NCBI GenBank assembly: GCA_004524425.1
Contig: SDNN01000113.1
Span: 1 to 9,185 of the forward strand
Origin: Promethearchaeota archaeon
GTDB taxonomy: Archaea; Asgardarchaeota; Lokiarchaeia; Sigynarchaeales; SOKP01
Direction: 5' to 3'
Length of the DNA stretch: 9,185 nucleotides
Every line of letters begins with the position of its first letter. The first letter of the stretch is position 1. The notes under the pieces were generated by a model, which did no database searches, was not told the DNA's origin, and worked only from the letters and a program-made list of their open reading frames with translations. The translations under genes and the position numbers were made by a program. Of the stretch, positions 6,266-9,185 are shown in pieces.

Positions 6266-7689
6266 TAAGCGTGAGTGTAAATGAAAAATTAAGCAATTCT
6301 TCTGATGATATACTCGTAAGAAACGTCCCACTGAAGAAAAAATTAACATATGCAGTTGGGTTATTTGGAACTCAGATTTATAATGGCATTCAAGCAAGTT
6401 CAACAGCATGGTTCTGGCTCAATATAATGGGTATTGATAACATTGCTTATTCCATAGTAATGCTGGTTTTTTATAACATTTGGAATGCCTTGAACGATCC
6501 TATTTTTGGATGGTTGAGCGATAATACGAGAACTCGATGGGGACGGCGCATTCCATACATGCGACTGTTCTCACCTATCTGGTTTGTAGCAAGTATTTTT
6601 TTATTCTTACCCTTAGTGCAGGCCGAATTAGCTCTCATAATCTGGTTTACTGTGTTCATTTTGATATTTGATGGATGTTATACGTTTGTTGCGGGATGTT
6701 ATAATTCATTATTGGGTGAAATATCTTTTGATACTCAAACCCGTACTAATATTAACACGTTAGCTTGGGTTTTTGCTACAGTTGGAATCGCCATCGCATA
6801 TATTGGTCCATTATTGTTTAAAGAAAATATCAGAGCCTTTCAAATATTTGTAGTGGTGGGAAGTTCTCTTGGTTTACTCGCCTTACTTATTCCTAGTTTT
6901 CTAATAAAAGAAAGACCCATTCCCCCAGAAGAGACTCCTCTAGCCTTAGGCACTGCTTTAAAAGGATGCATTAAAAATAAACCATTCATGGCATTTGTCG
7001 GATGGAATTTTTGCGTTCAATTCACTACAGCTATCCTAATTGCTAATATTGTTTTTTATGCAACATTCGTTTTAAGTGTCGAAGGATTTCAAGCCACTTT
7101 TCTCGTAGCTATTTTCTTAATTTGTGCTTTACCAGGTTTCATTATTTTACCAAAACTACAAAAAAAATGGGATCTCCGAAAAGCCGTCATGTTTGCCACC
7201 ATAGTAATGGCCTTTGCTTTAGTTACGTTGATTTTTATCCAGGAGTACTGGCAAATCATAATTGCACTAGGATTGGCAGGGTTTGGTGCTTCAGTGACCA
7301 TGATTTATCCCAATGTCATGATGACAGAGTCAGCAGACTATGATGAATTAACCACCAATAGAAGGAGAGAGGCAATCTTTTTCGGCACTAATGCGTTATT
7401 TACTAAACCAGCAATTGGATTGGCCCAAGCCATCTTGGCACTTACCCTATTGTTTACAGGATTTGTAAGCGATACCGTGAATCCTCGCACAGGAGAGGTT
7501 ATCCATAATATTCAACCAGCCACTGCAATATTAGGCATTAGATTAATAATGGGGCTCTTTACTTTCATAGCATTGGTGATTGCATTGATCCCGTTATTTT
7601 TTTATCCCTCAGGAGAAGAAGTGGAAAAAATGAAAAAACAAATCGAAGAAATCCGGGTAAGAAAAGGCGATACCATTTCAGCCAAATAA
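6262..7689 (+). CDS. GPH-family (MFS_2, MelB/LacS-like) sugar:cation symporter-type transporter
   Basis: A 475-residue integral membrane protein with about 11-12 hydrophobic segments (for example 62-78, 104-120, 124-146, 168-186, 194-214, 246-270, 278-297, 310-350, 388-402, 425-448). The family mark is NDPIFGWLSDNTRTRWGRRIPYM (79-100 region), the cation-site and loop motif of glycoside-pentoside-hexuronide symporters. After the second half-repeat comes ESADYDEL with NRRREAIFFG (356-375), also conserved in this family. It probably takes up a sugar or related solute with Na+ or H+, though many archaeal members have unknown substrates. The start is TTG, overlapping the upstream TGA as TTGA, so translational coupling is likely; GTG at 6271 (codon 4) is an equally possible start. 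The C-terminal tail (450-475) is short, charged and cytoplasmic. A T-tract terminator follows. Confidence 0.87.
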   Translation: MISVSVNEKLSNSSDDILVRNVPLKKKLTYAVGLFGTQIYNGIQASSTAWFWLNIMGIDNIAYSIVMLVFYNIWNALNDPIFGWLSDNTRTRWGRRIPYMRLFSPIWFVASIFLFLPLVQAELALIIWFTVFILIFDGCYTFVAGCYNSLLGEISFDTQTRTNINTLAWVFATVGIAIAYIGPLLFKENIRAFQIFVVVGSSLGLLALLIPSFLIKERPIPPEETPLALGTALKGCIKNKPFMAFVGWNFCVQFTTAILIANIVFYATFVLSVEGFQATFLVAIFLICALPGFIILPKLQKKWDLRKAVMFATIVMAFALVTLIFIQEYWQIIIALGLAGFGASVTMIYPNVMMTESADYDELTTNRRREAIFFGTNALFTKPAIGLAQAILALTLLFTGFVSDTVNPRTGEVIHNIQPATAILGIRLIMGLFTFIALVIALIPLFFYPSGEEVEKMKKQIEEIRVRKGDTISAK

Positions 7690-7705
7690 AATTGATTCAT
7701 ATATT

Positions 7706-7718
7706 CTTTATTTTTTTT
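7706..7718 (+). terminator. Oligo-T terminator after the transporter
   Basis: CTTTA followed by eight T (7711-7718) begins about 17 nt after the transporter stop codon. This is the usual archaeal intrinsic signal and marks the likely end of the plus-strand operon. Confidence 0.55.
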
Positions 7719-7726
7719 AACATTCC

Positions 7727-7735
7727 TTATAAAAT
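7727..7735 (+). promoter_or_regulatory. TATA box TTATAAAAT without an obvious gene
   Basis: A clean archaeal TATA-like sequence right after the transporter terminator. Transcription would start near 7755-7760. The only frame opening nearby is a weak 62-codon one from TTG at 7772, so the product could be a small protein, a small RNA, or a long leader for the MoaD-like gene. Confidence 0.4.
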
Positions 7736-7771
7736 AGATGAACGTGGATTCGTGGTAAACTGAAACAGATT

Positions 7772-7960
7772 TTGCCCGATAGGTTTCAATTATTGGCAAA
7801 AGAACATGGCAGTATATTTATGGAAGGAAAACAATACCTAGCGATCCTTACGGCAATCATACATTTTTGCTTGAAAACTAAACATGACAATATCATAGCG
7901 TATATAGGGAAAGATAAATTCAAAATTCTCAATTTATTAAATATCATGATCACTCTTTAA
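7772..7960 (+). CDS. Doubtful 62-residue ORF behind a TATA box
   Basis: Opens at TTG about 15 nt after the start site expected from the TATA box at 7727-7735, or at ATG 7820 for 46 residues. It has a hydrophobic stretch (YLAILTAIIHFCL) in the middle and a lysine/asparagine-rich end. There is no Shine-Dalgarno site and I recognise no family. The position relative to the TATA box would suit a short-leader message, but an open frame of this size is common by chance in AT-rich DNA. It may also be a decayed gene remnant. Confidence 0.2.
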   Translation: MPDRFQLLAKEHGSIFMEGKQYLAILTAIIHFCLKTKHDNIIAYIGKDKFKILNLLNIMITL

Positions 7961-7981
7961 AAACATGATAATTTTAGCAAA

Positions 7982-8019
7982 ATTAAGAGTTAATTATTTG
8001 ATCATACTGAACTCTAAAT
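7982..8019. repeat. Imperfect inverted repeat before the MoaD-like gene
   Basis: Arms ATTAAGAGTT (7982-7991) and AACTCTAAAT (8010-8019) pair at 9 of 10 positions around an 18-nt spacer. The right arm runs into the AT-rich element proposed as the TATA box of the MoaD-like gene, a position where a dimeric repressor could block transcription. Chance cannot be excluded. Confidence 0.3.
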
Positions 8020-8025
8020 AATAAA
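8015..8025 (+). promoter_or_regulatory. Probable TATA box for a leaderless MoaD-like mRNA
   Basis: TAAATAATAAA is centred about 28 nt before GTG at 8048. In archaea transcription starts roughly 25-30 nt after the TATA box, so the message would begin at or very near the start codon. The absence of a Shine-Dalgarno site before 8048 fits a leaderless transcript. Confidence 0.4.
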
Positions 8026-8047
8026 AACTGAGAAAAGTTGACTGAAT

Positions 8048-8329
8048 GTGCCCAAAGTCGAATTAAATTTATTGAACATATTCTGGCTTAAAATTAAAGA
8101 AAAAAGAATCGAATATGAAGGAAAGACCGTTAATGATGTCATAAAACAATTTATAAAGGAATATAAGGACCTACTTAATGGGAATTTGTTAAATAAAAAC
8201 AAAAAAAAGATTAGCCAAAACATGCTTATATTGGTGAATGGCAAGGATATAAACTACTTAAAAAAATATAAGACAAAATTGAAAGAAGGAGATAAAATCT
8301 ACTTGTCTGCTCCAATTTCTGGCGGCTAA
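8048..8329 (+). CDS. MoaD/ThiS/Urm1-like beta-grasp protein with C-terminal Gly-Gly
   Basis: A 93-residue protein starting at GTG; the overlapping ATG at 8046 gives only six codons. The pattern is that of MoaD-type sulfur carriers: an N-terminal strand (KVELNLLNIFW), a helix (TVNDVIKQFIKEYKDLL, 27-43), a lysine-rich loop (49-56), then MLILVNGKDINYL (59-71), TKLKEGDKIYLSAPISGG (76-93). The VNGKDI and L-x-EGD-x-I-x-L-x-x-P-x-x-GG signatures match the family, and the Gly-Gly tail is exposed with no residues to remove. Such proteins are adenylated by an E1-like enzyme and then carry sulfur as thiocarboxylate (molybdopterin, thiamine or tRNA thiolation), or are attached to lysines as in archaeal SAMPs. 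No E1-like or MoaE partner lies in the window. The lysine-rich insertion before the VNG strand is somewhat longer than in typical MoaD. Confidence 0.85.
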   Translation: MPKVELNLLNIFWLKIKEKRIEYEGKTVNDVIKQFIKEYKDLLNGNLLNKNKKKISQNMLILVNGKDINYLKKYKTKLKEGDKIYLSAPISGG

Positions 8330-8350
8330 ATACTAAAAAAAATTTAACGA

Positions 8351-8423
8351 TTTATTCAAATTTAAAAGTAATATTTATTATCAATTAATAGATAGATAAT
8401 AATTAGTTCAATTTTATTCAAAT
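8351..8423. repeat. Short direct and inverted repeats before the GTPase gene
   Basis: The 119-nt gap before the GTPase contains an 11-bp direct repeat TTTATTCAAAT (8351-8361 and 8413-8423). Between the copies is an inverted repeat with perfect 8-bp arms TTATTATC/GATAATAA (8375-8382, 8395-8402). The symmetrical arrangement could be a regulator site, but every element is AT-rich, so chance is a serious alternative. Just before the gene, AGGT (8437-8440) is a weak ribosome binding site 8 nt from the ATG. Confidence 0.3.
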
Positions 8424-8448
8424 ATTAAATTCATGTAGGTTGGGTAAC

Positions 8449-9185
8449 ATGGTACGTAAGGTGGCCTTTCTCGGATTGGATAATGCCGGTAAAACTAGCA
8501 TCATTACAGCCATTACAAAAAGGTTTGGATTTGAAGATGAAGTAGTGGATATCACACCAACAAAGAAAATTCGACGGGACACGTTTAGATTTTTAGGAAT
8601 TGAATTCATCAGACTTGATTTTGGGGGGCAAGCACAATACAGAGAAAACTATTTAAAAAATCCAGGAAAGTATTTAGGAGGCACGGACTTAATTTATTAT
8701 GTAATCGATACCCAAGATTTTGATCGATATAATCAATCTATTGATTATTTAGAACAAATATTAATTTATTGTAAGGAGGAGCAATTTTATCCTCCCATCT
8801 TAATTCTATTTCATAAAGTTGACCCTAAACTCGTTAAAAATAGAGTGATAAATCAAAAAATTCTCACGCTAAAACAAATTCTCGCAAAATTTTCCAATGA
8901 TTTTGACATATTCTTCTTCGAGACCTCCATTTATGACATAAAATCCATCATGGACAGCTTTTCAAGCGGGCTTTCCCTGCTTTTTGATAAAATTGAGATG
9001 GTTTCCAATCTATTCGCAGAAATCAGCAAGAATTATAATACCATATTAATAACATTATTTGATTCAAAAGGGATTACCGTTGGAGAATATTATAAACCTC
9101 ATTTAAAAGTACAGCAAAGAACAAAGATATACGATTTATACCTTGAAGCCCAAAAAAGAATTCTGGCTGAAAATAAGAAGCTATA
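8449..9185 (+). CDS. Rag/Gtr-like (Arf-related) small GTPase, C-terminus cut by window edge
   Basis: Starts at ATG 8449 and stays open for 245 codons to the edge. The G domain occupies about residues 1-180: G1 GLDNAGKT (9-16), switch I threonine near 36-38, G3 LDFGGQ (56-61), G4 HKVD (122-125) in place of NKxD, and a G5-like ETS (158-160). HKxD, together with the segment FRFLGIEFIRLDFGGQ and the following RENYLKNPGKYL, is characteristic of eukaryotic RagA/Gtr1 and RagC/Gtr2, which bind GTP/GDP and signal nutrient state at membranes. Residues from about 183 (MVSNLFAEIS, TILITLFDSKGITVGEYY) look like the start of a longin/roadblock-type domain, as follows the G domain in Rag proteins. There is no signal peptide; it is cytoplasmic. 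The presence of the glutamine after DFGG suggests that intrinsic hydrolysis is retained. It probably has its own promoter, since 119 nt separate it from the MoaD-like gene. Confidence 0.85.
   Translation, partial: MVRKVAFLGLDNAGKTSIITAITKRFGFEDEVVDITPTKKIRRDTFRFLGIEFIRLDFGGQAQYRENYLKNPGKYLGGTDLIYYVIDTQDFDRYNQSIDYLEQILIYCKEEQFYPPILILFHKVDPKLVKNRVINQKILTLKQILAKFSNDFDIFFFETSIYDIKSIMDSFSSGLSLLFDKIEMVSNLFAEISKNYNTILITLFDSKGITVGEYYKPHLKVQQRTKIYDLYLEAQKRILAENKKL

Larger units (their letters stand above)
7690..8047. other. 358-nt intergenic stretch with no convincing gene
   Basis: It holds the oligo-T terminator and the TATA box just described, then a weak open frame, and finally the putative promoter of the MoaD-like gene. 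No tRNA cloverleaf, direct repeat array, attachment site or recognisable protein remnant is visible on either strand. The middle part (about 7740-7900) is less AT-skewed than the flanks, which is mildly suggestive of an RNA gene or decayed coding sequence. Confidence 0.5.

Noticed and set aside
7122..7343. 73-codon plus-strand frame within the transporter gene
   Set aside because: It lies out of frame inside a strongly supported membrane transporter and has no start signal.
8418..8609. 63-codon minus-strand frame over the GTPase start
   Set aside because: It is antisense to the GTP-binding P-loop region, which is clearly coding on the plus strand.

Overview
The window looks like AT-rich archaeal DNA, most probably from an Asgard archaeon (a Lokiarchaeia-like lineage is my best guess). 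The reasons are a Rag/Gtr-type small GTPase at the right edge, a long coiled-coil protein ending in a zinc ribbon, TATA-like boxes instead of bacterial promoters, oligo-T tracts after stop codons, AGGTGAT Shine-Dalgarno sites mixed with probable leaderless starts, and frequent TTG/GTG start codons. No rRNA, tRNA, CRISPR array, insertion sequence or prophage is visible. The assignment is inferred from gene content only.

Layout. Left part, minus strand: the N-terminal part of a class-III PLP-dependent aminotransferase (1-407, cut by the window edge), preceded by a 321-residue coiled-coil/zinc-ribbon protein (539-1504). A divergent AT-rich intergenic region follows (1505-1750), holding a tiny minus-strand ORF with a full-strength ribosome binding site. 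Centre, plus strand: two tandem paralogous membrane-anchored left-handed beta-helix (hexapeptide) acyltransferase-like proteins (1751-2629, 2635-3372), a double-domain calcineurin-like phosphoesterase (3380-4972), a ThiI-like THUMP protein (5042-6265) and a GPH-type MFS transporter (6262-7689). The first three are 5-7 nt apart; the transporter overlaps the ThiI-like gene by 4 nt. Right part, plus strand: a 358-nt stretch with a TATA box but no convincing gene, a MoaD/ThiS/Urm1-like protein ending in Gly-Gly (8048-8329), and the start of a Rag/Gtr-like GTPase (8449 to the window end).

How the genes may work together. The two acyltransferase-like proteins and the transporter suggest work at the membrane, on envelope glycans, glycolipids or sugars, but no substrate can be read from the sequence. 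The most striking property of the central cluster is repeated loss of catalytic residues. The second acyltransferase paralogue lacks both candidate histidines of the first, the second phosphoesterase domain has lost nearly all metal ligands, and the ThiI-like protein has lost the PP-loop SGGxDS motif while keeping the rest of the fold. This pairing of intact and degenerate enzymes suggests regulatory or scaffold functions. The nearby Gly-Gly sulfur-carrier/ubiquitin-fold protein makes a non-canonical sulfur-transfer or modifier role worth testing.
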